Assembly (NCBI GenBank): GCA_031288305.1
Contig: JAITRP010000033.1
Location: 1-51,497, forward strand
Direction of reading: 5' to 3'
Length of the DNA stretch: 51,497 bases
Origin: Zoogloeaceae bacterium
GTDB lineage: Bacteria; Pseudomonadota; Gammaproteobacteria; Burkholderiales; Rhodocyclaceae
In this document: positions 1-8,651 of the stretch, one piece after another
Layout: the number at the start of each line of letters is the position of its first letter
Position numbering within the stretch: position 1 is the first letter of the stretch
Made by a program: the position numbers and the translations under genes
The notes under the pieces: model-generated
What the model saw: the letters and a program-made list of their open reading frames with translations, nothing else
The model's database searches: none
What the model was told of the DNA's origin: nothing

Positions 1-2
1 TC

Positions 3-767
3 GGCCCCTATGCTCCGCACTTACATTTTGAATACGGCATCCCCGATCAGAACTCCGTCAAGACGGGCATCGTCCGGGAGGATGGCCTGAGAAAGCCAAA
101 GCCGTTCGGGGCAAAAAAAATCGGAGGGGACTTTGCAAGCTACCGCACCGATCCCGCGCCCTATTACTGCGTAGACGTCAATTTTGACACGGGCGTGAAC
201 AAGGAAGGAAAGCCGAACGTGCCTTATCGGGACCCCAACAAGGCCCCGTACTTTGGCAAGTCCATCAAGGAGCAATACAAAATCCTCTACGGAGAGACGC
301 CGCCAGGCGGGCTTGCGCCGGGTCAGGGGTCTTCCGCCCAGGTGCAAAGCGCCAACGCCGCCGCCATAGCCGCCGCCGCCGAGGGCAAAGCGGTTGAAGA
401 GTGGCTGTCCGACCGGGACGGCTACGGCGCATTGCCAACCGCCGCGCGCGGCGCTTACGCGAACATGTCGTCGATGCAGATGCTGCTGACGGAAGCGGAA
501 AGAAGGTCCATCAGCGCGGATTGGCACAGCAACATCACAAAGGCGAGTTCACGAGCGCTGTGGATTGAATATCTGCGGATGATGGCGATCTCCAACTACC
601 TGCGCGAGGCGAGAATGCGCCAGAACGAACGAATACAGGCGCTGTGGAGCACCTACCTGGCGCTCAAGGCAAAAAACGACGCCGACGACAAGAACAGCCT
701 GCAATCCCAAACCAAGGCCGTCGCGCAACAAGCAATTGCAAATGACATGCGCCGGAAAATACAGTAA
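3..767 (+). CDS. C-terminal part of an M23-peptidase-like protein (5' end outside window)
   Basis: The frame is open from the first base and ends with TAA at 765-767, so this is the last ~254 residues of a longer protein; the internal GTG at 195 is not needed as a start. The first residues read GPYAPHLHFEYG, which fits the final HxH zinc-binding strand of LytM/M23 peptidases (usual form HLHFE). After it comes a long non-catalytic tail: an Ala-rich stretch, then a charged helical segment (roughly the last 100 residues, with repeated Arg, Gln and Asn) that looks coiled coil. Such a tail is unlike housekeeping M23 enzymes. Together with the DNA-methyltransferase relic downstream, it suggests a conjugative-element or type IV secretion accessory protein. 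That is inference; the peptidase call rests on one motif. Confidence 0.55.
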   Translation, partial: GPYAPHLHFEYGIPDQNSVKTGIVREDGLRKPKPFGAKKIGGDFASYRTDPAPYYCVDVNFDTGVNKEGKPNVPYRDPNKAPYFGKSIKEQYKILYGETPPGGLAPGQGSSAQVQSANAAAIAAAAEGKAVEEWLSDRDGYGALPTAARGAYANMSSMQMLLTEAERRSISADWHSNITKASSRALWIEYLRMMAISNYLREARMRQNERIQALWSTYLALKAKNDADDKNSLQSQTKAVAQQAIANDMRRKIQ

Positions 768-912
768 GTATCACACGTTTGTCATACAAAGCGCACTTCC
801 AGGCGTTTCCCCAAAACGGCGTGGCTCGGTGAAGTCTTCAGATCCTGCGCCGAAGCCGTGTCGCGGAATATCCAGCCCAGAATAATCAACCAGAGCTATA
901 CGAAGAAGACCC

Positions 913-1258
913 ATGAGCGACACGAAACCTGCACAGGAAAGCCTGCAACTGGCCACGCCCGACGGTGGTGCCCATCAACATCGAGAAGTACGAGTTCGAG
1001 CCGATCAAGGGCTACCCGATGTTGAACTGGCGCGGCAAGCGCCCGTTCAACTCGACGCAGTATTACCCGGCGCAGTTGAAGGAAGTCCACGGCGAGGAAG
1101 TGGATGGCTGGCGCAACAAGATTTTTTGGGGCGATAACCTTCAGGTGATGAGTCATTTGCTGAAGGAGTTCAGGGGGAATCTACGACCTCGACGAGACAC
1201 AGTAACCGAGGAGCACGAGGTCGATCTGATAAGCAGCGGCCCAGGCTTGACGCTTTAA
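913..1258 (+). pseudogene. Relic of an adenine-specific DNA methyltransferase (type III Mod-like), frameshifted and truncated
   Basis: ATG at 913 starts MSDTKPAQESLQLATP, then the frame breaks near 958-964. The continuation, VPINIEKYEFEPIKGYPMLN, lies in the frame that runs from 965. That frame goes on to FWGDNLQVMSHLLKEFRG, the conserved N-terminus of Mod-type adenine methyltransferases, where IYIDPPF (the catalytic DPPY-like motif) should follow. Here homology stops at about 1173 and unrelated residues run to TAA at 1256-1258, overlapping the dacB stop. Both the SAM-binding and catalytic parts are absent, so the product cannot methylate DNA. No restriction partner is seen. It is read as the left-over 5' end of a restriction-modification system removed by a deletion ending next to dacB. 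Confidence 0.75.
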
Positions 1259-2688
1259 CTGTTCCCTGGCTTTTCTCCCGCAACCCACAAAAGCAGAGCG
1301 TCCATGGCTTTTTCTCCCTGGGCGGCATTGGCATGGTTGATGAGGAAGGTAACGGCGTAGCGTTTGCCGCGGCTATCCTGCACATAGCCCGCGGCGGCTT
1401 TCGCGCCGTTCAGCGAGCCGGTCTTGATGTGGGCGCGACCGGCGGCGGGCGTGCCGCGCAGGCGCTTTTGCATGGTGCCGTCAATGGCGGAAATGGGCAG
1501 CGAGGCGATGAATTCCGGCATGACCGGGCTTTGCCAGGCGTGAATCAGCAAATGGTTGAGGCTTTGGGCGCTGATGCGCTCCTGACGCGAAAGGCCGGAA
1601 CCGTTTTCCAGCACCAGTTCAGGAAAATCAAGCCCTTGCGCGCGCAGCCAGTCTTGCGTCTGCCGCACGGCGGATTCCGGCGTGCCTTCTTCCCCGCCCA
1701 GCGCCAGCAAAAGCTGGCGCGCCATGACGTTGTTGCTCCATTTATTGACATTGCGGATGATTTCCGCAACCGGCGGCGAATTTTGCGCCGCCAGTTTTCG
1801 CGCTTCAATGGGCGTCCGGCCTGTCCGCACCTTGCCGCGCAACGTGCCGCCCATCTCCCGCCAGAGGGCGCGGAACAGTCCTCGCACATGGGCTTCCGGC
1901 GACAGCGGCGCAAGCAACAGGTTTTGTTCATCGCAACTTGCCGGATAACTGCCGCTGATTTCCAGCCGATTCGCTTGCCAGGCGAAATTCAGCCGCTCGC
2001 GCCAGCCGTTGCAGCCGCCCTTGCCGGGGATAATCTGGGCGACGACTTCCAGGTTGTCGTGCGGCGTGATACGGAAAAAACGCACCTGTTCGCCTTCCGG
2101 GCGCAGGAGAAAACGCAGGGCGTTGGCGTCGACAAGCAGCGCGTCCGGCCCGACGTTGTAGGCGCGCAAGGGACGCCGGTCGAAGGCGGCGGGATCATGC
2201 GGCGGCAGGGTGAAGCGTGAGCGATCCAGCACCAGGTCGCCATCGATGTGGCGCACGCCGCGCGCGCGCAACTGGCGCAACAGCATCCAGAAGTGTTCCA
2301 GGGAAAGATTGGGGTCGCCGCTGCCCTTCAGATACAAATTTCCCGGCAAACGCCCGCTTTCATCCACTTCGGCAACGCTCCAGAAACCAGTCTGCCAGCT
2401 TGCCGCCGGGCCAAGCATTTCCAGCGCGGCGTAGGTGGTGACAAGCTTCATCACCGAAGCCGGATTCATGGAAAGCTCCGCGTTATGACTGATGCGCGGC
2501 GTTTTCTGATCGACGGCCTGCACCACGACAGCAACAGAACTTTCGGGTATCCGCGCCGCCGCCAGCGCCTGCGTCACCGCAGGGGGCAAAAGGGCAGAGT
2601 CCTGCGCCGGCAACGGCGCGGCGAAAAACAAAAGCCCCGCAAGAACGAGACACTCGAACCATTTTTTTCTGTACAGCGAATTTGGCAT
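1255..2688 (-). CDS. dacB: D-alanyl-D-alanine carboxypeptidase/endopeptidase, PBP4 (DacB) family S13
   Basis: Periplasmic penicillin-binding protein that trims or cleaves peptidoglycan peptide stems. The chosen start (2688) gives a 477-aa protein with a signal peptide (MPNSLYRKKW, hydrophobic core, ending APLPAQ) and an AGG about 10 bases upstream; an in-frame ATG at 2742 would add 18 non-conserved residues before the signal sequence. All three serine-acyltransferase motifs are present: SVMK with Ser78 and Lys81, WSNN (SxN), and HIKTGSL (KTG) near the C-terminus. Between motifs 1 and 2 lies the long insert typical of S13 enzymes. The length fits PBP4 (about 450-480 aa). It is transcribed away from the autotransporter gene; about 290 bp of AT-rich spacer separates them and must hold both promoters, though I see no clear -35/-10 pair. 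Its stop abuts the methyltransferase relic. Confidence 0.93.
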   Translation of the reverse strand: MPNSLYRKKWFECLVLAGLLFFAAPLPAQDSALLPPAVTQALAAARIPESSVAVVVQAVDQKTPRISHNAELSMNPASVMKLVTTYAALEMLGPAASWQTGFWSVAEVDESGRLPGNLYLKGSGDPNLSLEHFWMLLRQLRARGVRHIDGDLVLDRSRFTLPPHDPAAFDRRPLRAYNVGPDALLVDANALRFLLRPEGEQVRFFRITPHDNLEVVAQIIPGKGGCNGWRERLNFAWQANRLEISGSYPASCDEQNLLLAPLSPEAHVRGLFRALWREMGGTLRGKVRTGRTPIEARKLAAQNSPPVAEIIRNVNKWSNNVMARQLLLALGGEEGTPESAVRQTQDWLRAQGLDFPELVLENGSGLSRQERISAQSLNHLLIHAWQSPVMPEFIASLPISAIDGTMQKRLRGTPAAGRAHIKTGSLNGAKAAAGYVQDSRGKRYAVTFLINHANAAQGEKAMDALLLWVAGEKPGNS

Positions 2689-2975
2689 GGCAATAGACCT
2701 GTTGGCGTTCTCTTTTGCAAGAAAATCCGTAAGCGACAACATTTACGGCGATATGGACATGGGGAGCGAAGCATGAAGAACCAGCGCGCCTTCAGGATGC
2801 GGCGCGGGCGCTTTCAGCATTTTCCCGCGTGTCGAAAATGTAATTGCGAGCGTCAGCGTACGCTACGTTTCCATGCGTTGCCGTTACGAAACTGTAACCA
2901 TATCGCATTATTTTATTTCGGGTGTTTTTATACCATGCGTTCCCTTGTTTTTGCAATTTTTGGGAGTGTCATTGC

Positions 2976-5531
2976 ATGTCTTTACGTAAAAATATTTTTT
3001 TCATCCTCTTCCTGGGCATTCTGGCGATAGATTGCCCGGACGCGCAGGCCGCGAATCATGACATGGCAGGCGAAGCAGGGGGTATGGGCGGCGCGGGCGG
3101 CGCGGGAGGAAATGAAGATGCCGCGGGCAATGCGGGCGGCGCAGGCATTGGCGGCGGCGCGGGCGGCGCGGGCGGCGGGAAGATGGAACACGGCGCGACC
3201 GGCGCGGCTGGCGCGGCTGGCGCGAACGCCAATGGCGGCGCGGCGGGTTCAGGCGGGCGCGGCGGCAAGACGGATACGACCAAGGCGTTGGCGGGCGGCG
3301 GCGGCGGCGGCGGCGGCGGCGGCAAGGGCGGCGATGGCGCGCGAAACATGCTTTCCGGCGAGGCGCTGGAAACTCTCACGCTGGGAGGCGGCGCGGGCGG
3401 CATGGGCGGCATGGGCGGCGCGGGCGGCGACAGCATGGGCGGCAACGCCGACGGCGCGGGCGATGGCGGCGATGGCGGCGATGGCGGCGGCGGCGGCGGC
3501 GTGAGTCTGGTTGCCGACAGGGCGGCAAAGGCGGGCGGCATCATCTTGACGGGCGGCAAGGGCGGAGCCGCCGCTCGGGGCGGCGATGGCGGGCCGGACA
3601 ACGGCGATGGCCGCGCGGGCAACGGCGGTCAAGGCGGCAGCGGCGGTCAAGGCGGCGACGCGCTCCTGAGCCTTCGGGAAGCGCGCGCGACAGGCGATAT
3701 TACGCTCACTGGCGGCGATGGCGGCAGCGGCGGCAATGGCGGAGCGGGGAAAGCCTCTGGCGGCGGTCAGGGCAAGGGCGGCGATGGCGGAGACGCGGGC
3801 GCGGCGGGCAATGGCGGTGATGCGGTTTTGGCGCTGGAAGCCCAGGCGGTAACGACGGGCAGGATTACGCTTGCCAGCGGCGCAAAGGGGGCAACGGGAA
3901 GCGCGGGCGTCACGTCAGGCGGCGTGAACGACGGCAAGGGCGGGCAGGGCAGCGCGGGCGGCGCGGGCGGCATGGCGAGTTTTTCCGCGCGTCGCCTTGT
4001 TGCGCCGAGCCTGCATCTTTTCCGGCAGGATGGCGCGCTGAATTTCAGGGCGGAGACGCTGGACGTCCGTTCGTTGGATACAACTGTCATTCTCGAGCAT
4101 ACCCGCGCCGATGAAGTGGATTTCGGGCGAATTCGCCTGGGAGGCGGGCAAACGCTGGACATGAGCCGCGCCGCGCCAGCGGCGTACCAATTCGCCGCGC
4201 TGGAAGTGGAAGGCGGGCATACCGCCTTCATCACGGGCGACATGAATCTTCAGGAGCGCGCGCTGGTATTTGCGCCCTCGCCCACCTTGGAGGAGGGCGC
4301 GACCCTGCTTCGGATCAGCGGCGAAGCCGATGTGGATAGGGCAGACGTTGGCCTGCCGGATTTGATTGGCTTGCAAGGCGGGCGCTCGCAGCGCGACACG
4401 CTTTCCTTGCTCAAGGCGGGAAGCCTGAAAGGCACGCCAAAAAACGAGGGGACGCGCGCAAAAGGCTTGCAGGGCGTTTCCATTCTCTATGACTATATGC
4501 TGAAGACCAGTCCGCAACAGGGAACAATGCAATTGGAGGCGGTATCCAGCAGGGCCGCGTCCCAAGGCAAGGCGTTGGCCGAAGGTTTCCTGGGCGGACT
4601 GGCGCTGCTCAATCAGGGCGCCAATCTGGCCGCGGACAAGGGAATGTCTGTAGCATTGAAGCGCGCCCGGCAACAAACGGGACATCATCTCTTTGCCGCC
4701 CTGTCTGGCGGCAGTCTGCGCCAGCGGAGCGGTTCGCATATTGATTTGGACAGCGTGGCGCTGATTGCCGGCATTTCCGCCGAAACGCGTTTTGCGGCAG
4801 GCCGCCTCGTCGCAGGGGCGTTTGCGGAATACGGACGCGGCGATTATGAAACGGACAACCGTTTGGGCGCGGCGGATCAAGCCTTGAGTTTTTCAGGCGC
4901 GCGGCATGTGCGCGGACGGGGCGATAGCCGCTATGCGGGCGGCGGAGCGCTTGTCCATTACGCGGCGGACAGCGGCTATCACGCCGAGGCCAGTTTGCGC
5001 GCCGGACGGCTCAAAACGCGCTTTTTCAGCGCCGATCTGCGGGATTTCCTGGGACGGCATGCCCGTTATGATCTGGCGACGCCCTACTATGGCGCGCATG
5101 TGGGCGCGGGGCGTTTTTTGATCCTGGGGGAAGGGAGGCTCGATCTTTATGGCAAGTATTTCTGGATGCGCCAGCAGGGTGAGCGCGTTACCTTGTCTAC
5201 AGGCGATGATCTGCGCTTCAATGCCAGCCAGTCCGAGCGCTTGCGTGCTGGATTGCGCCTGAACTGGCCGTTGGCTTCGATTTGGAAAAGCTACGTGGGA
5301 CTGGCTTATGAGCGCGAGTCCGACGGCAAGGCCAGCGCCGTCACTCGCACCCATACCCGCGCCTATGCTATTGACGCGCCCAAACTCAAGGGAGACAGCG
5401 GCATGTTCGAAATCGGTCTGAGCGTGCAACAGGGCAAGGGCGCTCCGTTGAGCCTTGATCTGGGACTGCAAGGTTATACGGGCAGACGCGAAGGCGTGAT
5501 CGGCGGCGTCCACATGGACTGGGCATTTTGA
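2976..5531 (+). CDS. Glycine-rich autotransporter with C-terminal outer-membrane beta-barrel
   Basis: 851 aa from ATG 2976, which has GGGAG nine bases upstream (2962-2966); an earlier in-frame start at 2922 lacks a site. Residues 1-25 (MSLRKNIFFI... ending DAQA) form a signal peptide. Residues ~30-345 are extremely rich in Gly and Ala, built from GGxGG/GGAGG units and a pure GGC tract near 3296-3325. A non-repetitive stretch follows (~350-580, with LDMSRA and FITGDMNLQE typical of beta-strand passengers). The last ~265 residues are an autotransporter barrel: QQTGHHLFAALSGG, then alternating strands, closing with HMDWAF, whose terminal Phe is the usual BAM signal. It should be secreted by type V and face outside. 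The binding target is unknown. The glycine-rich part resembles PE_PGRS composition only; no relation is implied. Confidence 0.88.
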   Translation: MSLRKNIFFILFLGILAIDCPDAQAANHDMAGEAGGMGGAGGAGGNEDAAGNAGGAGIGGGAGGAGGGKMEHGATGAAGAAGANANGGAAGSGGRGGKTDTTKALAGGGGGGGGGGKGGDGARNMLSGEALETLTLGGGAGGMGGMGGAGGDSMGGNADGAGDGGDGGDGGGGGGVSLVADRAAKAGGIILTGGKGGAAARGGDGGPDNGDGRAGNGGQGGSGGQGGDALLSLREARATGDITLTGGDGGSGGNGGAGKASGGGQGKGGDGGDAGAAGNGGDAVLALEAQAVTTGRITLASGAKGATGSAGVTSGGVNDGKGGQGSAGGAGGMASFSARRLVAPSLHLFRQDGALNFRAETLDVRSLDTTVILEHTRADEVDFGRIRLGGGQTLDMSRAAPAAYQFAALEVEGGHTAFITGDMNLQERALVFAPSPTLEEGATLLRISGEADVDRADVGLPDLIGLQGGRSQRDTLSLLKAGSLKGTPKNEGTRAKGLQGVSILYDYMLKTSPQQGTMQLEAVSSRAASQGKALAEGFLGGLALLNQGANLAADKGMSVALKRARQQTGHHLFAALSGGSLRQRSGSHIDLDSVALIAGISAETRFAAGRLVAGAFAEYGRGDYETDNRLGAADQALSFSGARHVRGRGDSRYAGGGALVHYAADSGYHAEASLRAGRLKTRFFSADLRDFLGRHARYDLATPYYGAHVGAGRFLILGEGRLDLYGKYFWMRQQGERVTLSTGDDLRFNASQSERLRAGLRLNWPLASIWKSYVGLAYERESDGKASAVTRTHTRAYAIDAPKLKGDSGMFEIGLSVQQGKGAPLSLDLGLQGYTGRREGVIGGVHMDWAF

Positions 5532-5820
5532 CTGCGCGCCGTGACTGGTTCCGGCGGATTACGCCATACGTATAATCCCGCGGGCATCCGCCCGCGCTTT
5601 GCCGTTCTGAAGCGGACGATACTGCCGGGGCGAAAGGCGGCGCGTCATGGCGATGCGGTCAGGGATGGCGCGATTGGCCTGCGATGACGTTGAAATTGAA
5701 GCGGGAAAGCATGGATATTGCGGTAGAATCCAGCTTCGTTCCTGCCGGAAATGAGGCAGGCAATGCTTTTGCCGTTTGCTGAGCGCGCTGCGCGCAGGTT
5801 TGTCGATTCCTGATTTCTTG

Positions 5821-7233
5821 ATGTCTGCCGCCCTTCCTGTTTTACGTCTTGCCGATCTTGTCCGTAGCGGGCGCGGCCAGGCGTTGCCGGTGGAAGTTGC
5901 GTTGGCTTCGGCGGGCGTGTTGCGGCTGGAAGCGTGGTTGCGCGTTCTGCCGGGGCGGCGTTATGTGGGGCGGGGCGTTTGGTGGAATGCGGCGGGAGAG
6001 CGGCGGCAGGTGTTGGCCAAACTGCTGGTGGGAAAAAAAGCGGCGCGGCGGTTCGCGCAGGAACAAAATGGCGCGCGCCTGCTGGCTGCCCAGGGTTTGC
6101 CTACGCCGGCCCTGTTGGCGGCGGAATGCGCGGCAGGCGGCGGTTGGCTGTTGTTCGAGTTCCTGGAGAACGCGCGCGTTCCGGGCGAGGAGGAGATCGA
6201 CGAGGCCGTGCGCGCTATTGCCCGTCTGCATGAACGCGGGTTGTGGCAGGAAGACCTGCATCCCGACAATCTTCTGGCGCGGGACGGGCGGCTTTATTTT
6301 GTCGATGGCGGCGGCATTCGCGCGGAAAGGCCGGGACAGGCGCTGTCTCCGGGACTGGCGCTGGATAACCTGGGCATGTTCTACGCGCAGTGGCCGATAC
6401 GCATGGAAGCCGGATTGTCTGGCGCGTTGGCGTTGTATCGCGCGCAGAATCCGGTTTCTGGCGCGAAGATGCGCCTATCCGCCCTGCAGCGGGCGGTGAC
6501 CCGGCAAAGACGGGCGCGACTGCGCGACTGGCTGAAAAAAATCACGCGCGAATGCAGCAGCTTCTGTATCCGCAAGAAGGGCGCTTTCGGTTTTTGCGCG
6601 GTGCGCCGCGATGCAGAGGAAATCATCGCGCCGCTCCTGGAAAATCCGGACGCCCACATCGACGCGGGGCGTCTGTGCAAGGACGGCGGCACGGCCACAG
6701 TCGCGCGGGTGGAAGCGTCTGGACGGACGTTTGTCATCAAACGTTACAACATCAAGCATTTTTTCCACGCCCTGAGCCGTTGCTGGCGCAGGAGCCGCGC
6801 CTGGCGCGCCTGGCGCGAAGGCAATCGCCTGCTGGCGCTGGGCATTCCCACGGCAAGGCCACTGGCGCTCATCGAACGCCGCTGGTTCTGGTTTTCCGGG
6901 GCGGCCTATCTGATAATGGAATACCTGCCGGGCGAGGATATCCTGCACCGCCTGCAAGCGGGGACGGCGGCGGCGAACGCGGCGGAAATCGACGCAGTTG
7001 GCGCGTTGTTTGCCGATCTGTACCGCGCGCGCTTGAGTCATGGCGACATGAAGGGCAACAATCTCATCTGGCAGGAAACCCGCTGGGCGCTCATCGATCT
7101 GGACGCCATGCGCGCGCATGGCCAGAGCCTGACGTTTGAGCGCGCGCATCGGCGCGACCGCAAGCGATTCCTGCGCAACTGGCCGCCGGATTCGCCGCTG
7201 GCGCATCATTTTTTCAAACTTATTGAAAAATGA
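5821..7233 (+). CDS. Tandem-domain lipopolysaccharide kinase-like (WaaP/InaA family) protein
   Basis: A 470-aa cytoplasmic protein made of two successive protein-kinase-like domains of the WaaP/InaA type, which phosphorylate sugars of the LPS inner core. Domain 1 (~residues 30-230) has the ATP lysine region (LAKLLVGKKAARRF), catalytic loop EDLHPDNLLA and a metal Asp in FVDGG. Domain 2 (~residues 270-470) has VIKRYN, the hinge LIMEYLPGED, catalytic loop SHGDMKGNNLIW and metal Asp in LIDLD. Both sets of key Asp/Asn residues are intact, so neither half looks dead. ATG 5821 is used because the sequence from there is conserved-looking. A TTG at 5776 in the same frame is an alternative, and neither has a strong ribosome site. 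In 5532-5820 I see only a short GCGGGC/GCCCGC hairpin (5580-5595). Which sugar each domain acts on cannot be read here. Confidence 0.82.
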   Translation: MSAALPVLRLADLVRSGRGQALPVEVALASAGVLRLEAWLRVLPGRRYVGRGVWWNAAGERRQVLAKLLVGKKAARRFAQEQNGARLLAAQGLPTPALLAAECAAGGGWLLFEFLENARVPGEEEIDEAVRAIARLHERGLWQEDLHPDNLLARDGRLYFVDGGGIRAERPGQALSPGLALDNLGMFYAQWPIRMEAGLSGALALYRAQNPVSGAKMRLSALQRAVTRQRRARLRDWLKKITRECSSFCIRKKGAFGFCAVRRDAEEIIAPLLENPDAHIDAGRLCKDGGTATVARVEASGRTFVIKRYNIKHFFHALSRCWRRSRAWRAWREGNRLLALGIPTARPLALIERRWFWFSGAAYLIMEYLPGEDILHRLQAGTAAANAAEIDAVGALFADLYRARLSHGDMKGNNLIWQETRWALIDLDAMRAHGQSLTFERAHRRDRKRFLRNWPPDSPLAHHFFKLIEK

Positions 7234-7327
7234 CAGGCGAACAACTGATCTGCTGGTCTATAATCTCGACTCCAACGGACAAGATGCAAGAATGTGCGTT
7301 TTGTCGTTTATCGCGCATGGAGCACAG

Positions 7328-8230
7328 ATGAGCCTTATCAGGAAAATTACCGGCCTTTTGGGGCACGGGGAAGAGCCGTCTAAAGTCTCGCCAAGGGAAG
7401 AGAGACGGGATGCCCTGTTGGCGCATGTGGTAGAAATGACCGACATGCGGATTGCGGATGAGAGCAACTATCAGGAGGTCTTGCTGCCCGCCATCAAGAT
7501 CGCGCGCGCCTACTACGAGCAAAGCCTGGATATCGTGCCCGGCCCGGTGGCGCTGGACAGCGCGCATTTTCTCCTTTCCCGGATTTTTCCCAATCCTGAA
7601 GACATCCCGGCCTGCCTGGGGCGCAGTCTGGCGGTGAAGAATGAATTGCCGGGCTGCGAAAAGGACGAAAGCCCGCGTCTCTACGCGCTCCTGGGCGTAC
7701 GCATCAAGCAGACGCAGGAAAACAAGCTGGTGTTTACCGATCATACGGTGCGCAGCTTGGCGCCCAGCCCGATCCAGGTGCGCCAGATACTGAAGGAAGC
7801 GGCTTTTGATAGCCTCCTGCAAGGTTTCGCCAACGAAAACCTGCACTACGAAAAGAAACTGGAACAGGCGCGCGCGCAATATGAACTGCTCCAGGCGGTA
7901 GGCGTCGCGGCGCATCATGCGGAGGACGCCAACGTCATGCAACAGGGCAAAACGCCGCCCCTGGTGCGCGCCTACATCAACAAGAGCGCCGATCAGGTGC
8001 TTTCCAGCCTGCGTGAATGGCTCTATTCACCGCAGCACCTGATGCGCATCAGCATGAGCGAAGGGTTTCTCGTCCAGGAAGGCGGCAAGGACGAGGAAGA
8101 ATGGCGTCTGCCCTTGATGGTCACCCAGGACAGGCGGCAATGGAACGTCTGCCTGATCAGCTTTCCCGTCGTCATGGCGCGCAAGGCGCTCAAGGTCGAA
8201 GCGCACAACCATCGCTTCATCTTGATATAG
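7328..8230 (+). CDS. Conserved-looking hypothetical protein, 300 aa
   Basis: ATG 7328 follows GGAG (7319-7322) by five bases, giving MSLIRKITGLLGHGEEP...; the open frame reaches upstream into the kinase gene but has no other convincing start. The protein is soluble, with no signal peptide or membrane helix. It is mixed alpha/beta, with a helical central part around FANENLHYEKKLEQARAQYE and a C-terminal half (QVLSSLREWLYSPQHLMRIS..., ending HNHRFILI) that could be a small beta-rich domain. I recognise no family. It follows the kinase gene by 94 bp on the same strand, so co-transcription is possible. A degenerate R4-like terminator (about 8231-8267, ending in CCCTTTTTT) lies just after its TAG. 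Confidence 0.7.
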   Translation: MSLIRKITGLLGHGEEPSKVSPREERRDALLAHVVEMTDMRIADESNYQEVLLPAIKIARAYYEQSLDIVPGPVALDSAHFLLSRIFPNPEDIPACLGRSLAVKNELPGCEKDESPRLYALLGVRIKQTQENKLVFTDHTVRSLAPSPIQVRQILKEAAFDSLLQGFANENLHYEKKLEQARAQYELLQAVGVAAHHAEDANVMQQGKTPPLVRAYINKSADQVLSSLREWLYSPQHLMRISMSEGFLVQEGGKDEEEWRLPLMVTQDRRQWNVCLISFPVVMARKALKVEAHNHRFILI

Positions 8231-8331
8231 AAAAACGGCAAAGCAAGCGAAGCCCGCCCTTTTTTGGAGTAAGGGCAACGAGAACCCACTACCCGTCTGC
8301 GCGATCCTGTCGGGGTGACGCGCGCCGCCCT

Positions 8332-8435
8332 TAGAAGCTGTCTTGAAAAAATATCATGCAATCCGCGTTTGAGCAGCAAATGAAGCGTGGCGAGCTTGAT
8401 CATGACCACGAATTTACATTTTTCAAAGACAGCTT
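8332..8435. mobile_element. Short IS-derived element with 18-19 bp inverted ends
   Basis: The segment begins AGAAGCTGTCTTGAAAAA (8332-8349) and ends with its inverted copy TTTTTCAAAGACAGCTTCT (8417-8435), with one base of length difference between the arms. On the minus strand the interior encodes KCKFVVMIKLATLHLLLKR, which resembles the C-terminal end of an IS5-superfamily DDE transposase. At ~104 bp it cannot encode a transposase and is probably a deletion derivative (MITE-like) left by such an IS. The IS5 link rests on about 20 residues. Confidence 0.55.
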
Positions 8436-8447
8436 CTTGGAGCCTGT

Positions 8448-8625
8448 TCATCGTAAAACTAACTCTGGTTTGAAACCCCGCCCGGAAGAATCGGTGCGAA
8501 GGTGATCCCCCGGCCTGAAGGCCGGGGGATCAATCCGTAGCCATTGGGGAGGGGAGAGAAACCCCTTCCCAATGACGTTAGACCGGCAGCCCTGAAGGGC
8601 GGCCGCTAATTTCTTGCTGATCTCG
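8448..8625. repeat. R1 hairpin repeat, copy 1 (IS200/IS605-end-like)
   Basis: It starts TCATCGTAAAACTAACTC and is nearly identical in order and sequence to 31057-31236. It contains GTTTGAAACCCCGCCC, then a perfect 12-bp hairpin at 8504-8531 (GATCCCCCGGCC, loop TGAA, inverse), a GGGGAG/CCCCTTCCC segment, and a third palindrome ACCGGCAGCCCTGAAGGGCG near 8581-8600. Several close hairpins following GAAACCCC resemble the right ends and guide-RNA scaffolds of IS200/IS605-type TnpB elements. No tnpA or tnpB gene is present here, so this would be a non-autonomous remnant. Confidence 0.6.
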
Positions 8626-8651
8626 GATAAACCGCAATCCAGGTCATCTTC

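Noticed and set aside
3056-3622. Proline-rich and alanine-rich frames within the autotransporter repeat region
   Set aside because: They are the reverse and shifted readings of GGC/GCG repeats; only the forward glycine-rich frame has a signal peptide and barrel.
5763-5813. A 16-codon leader peptide (MLLPFAERAARRFVDS) before the tandem kinase, with AGGCAGG upstream
   Set aside because: The site is suggestive, but there is no attenuator hairpin and no conserved content; too short to support.
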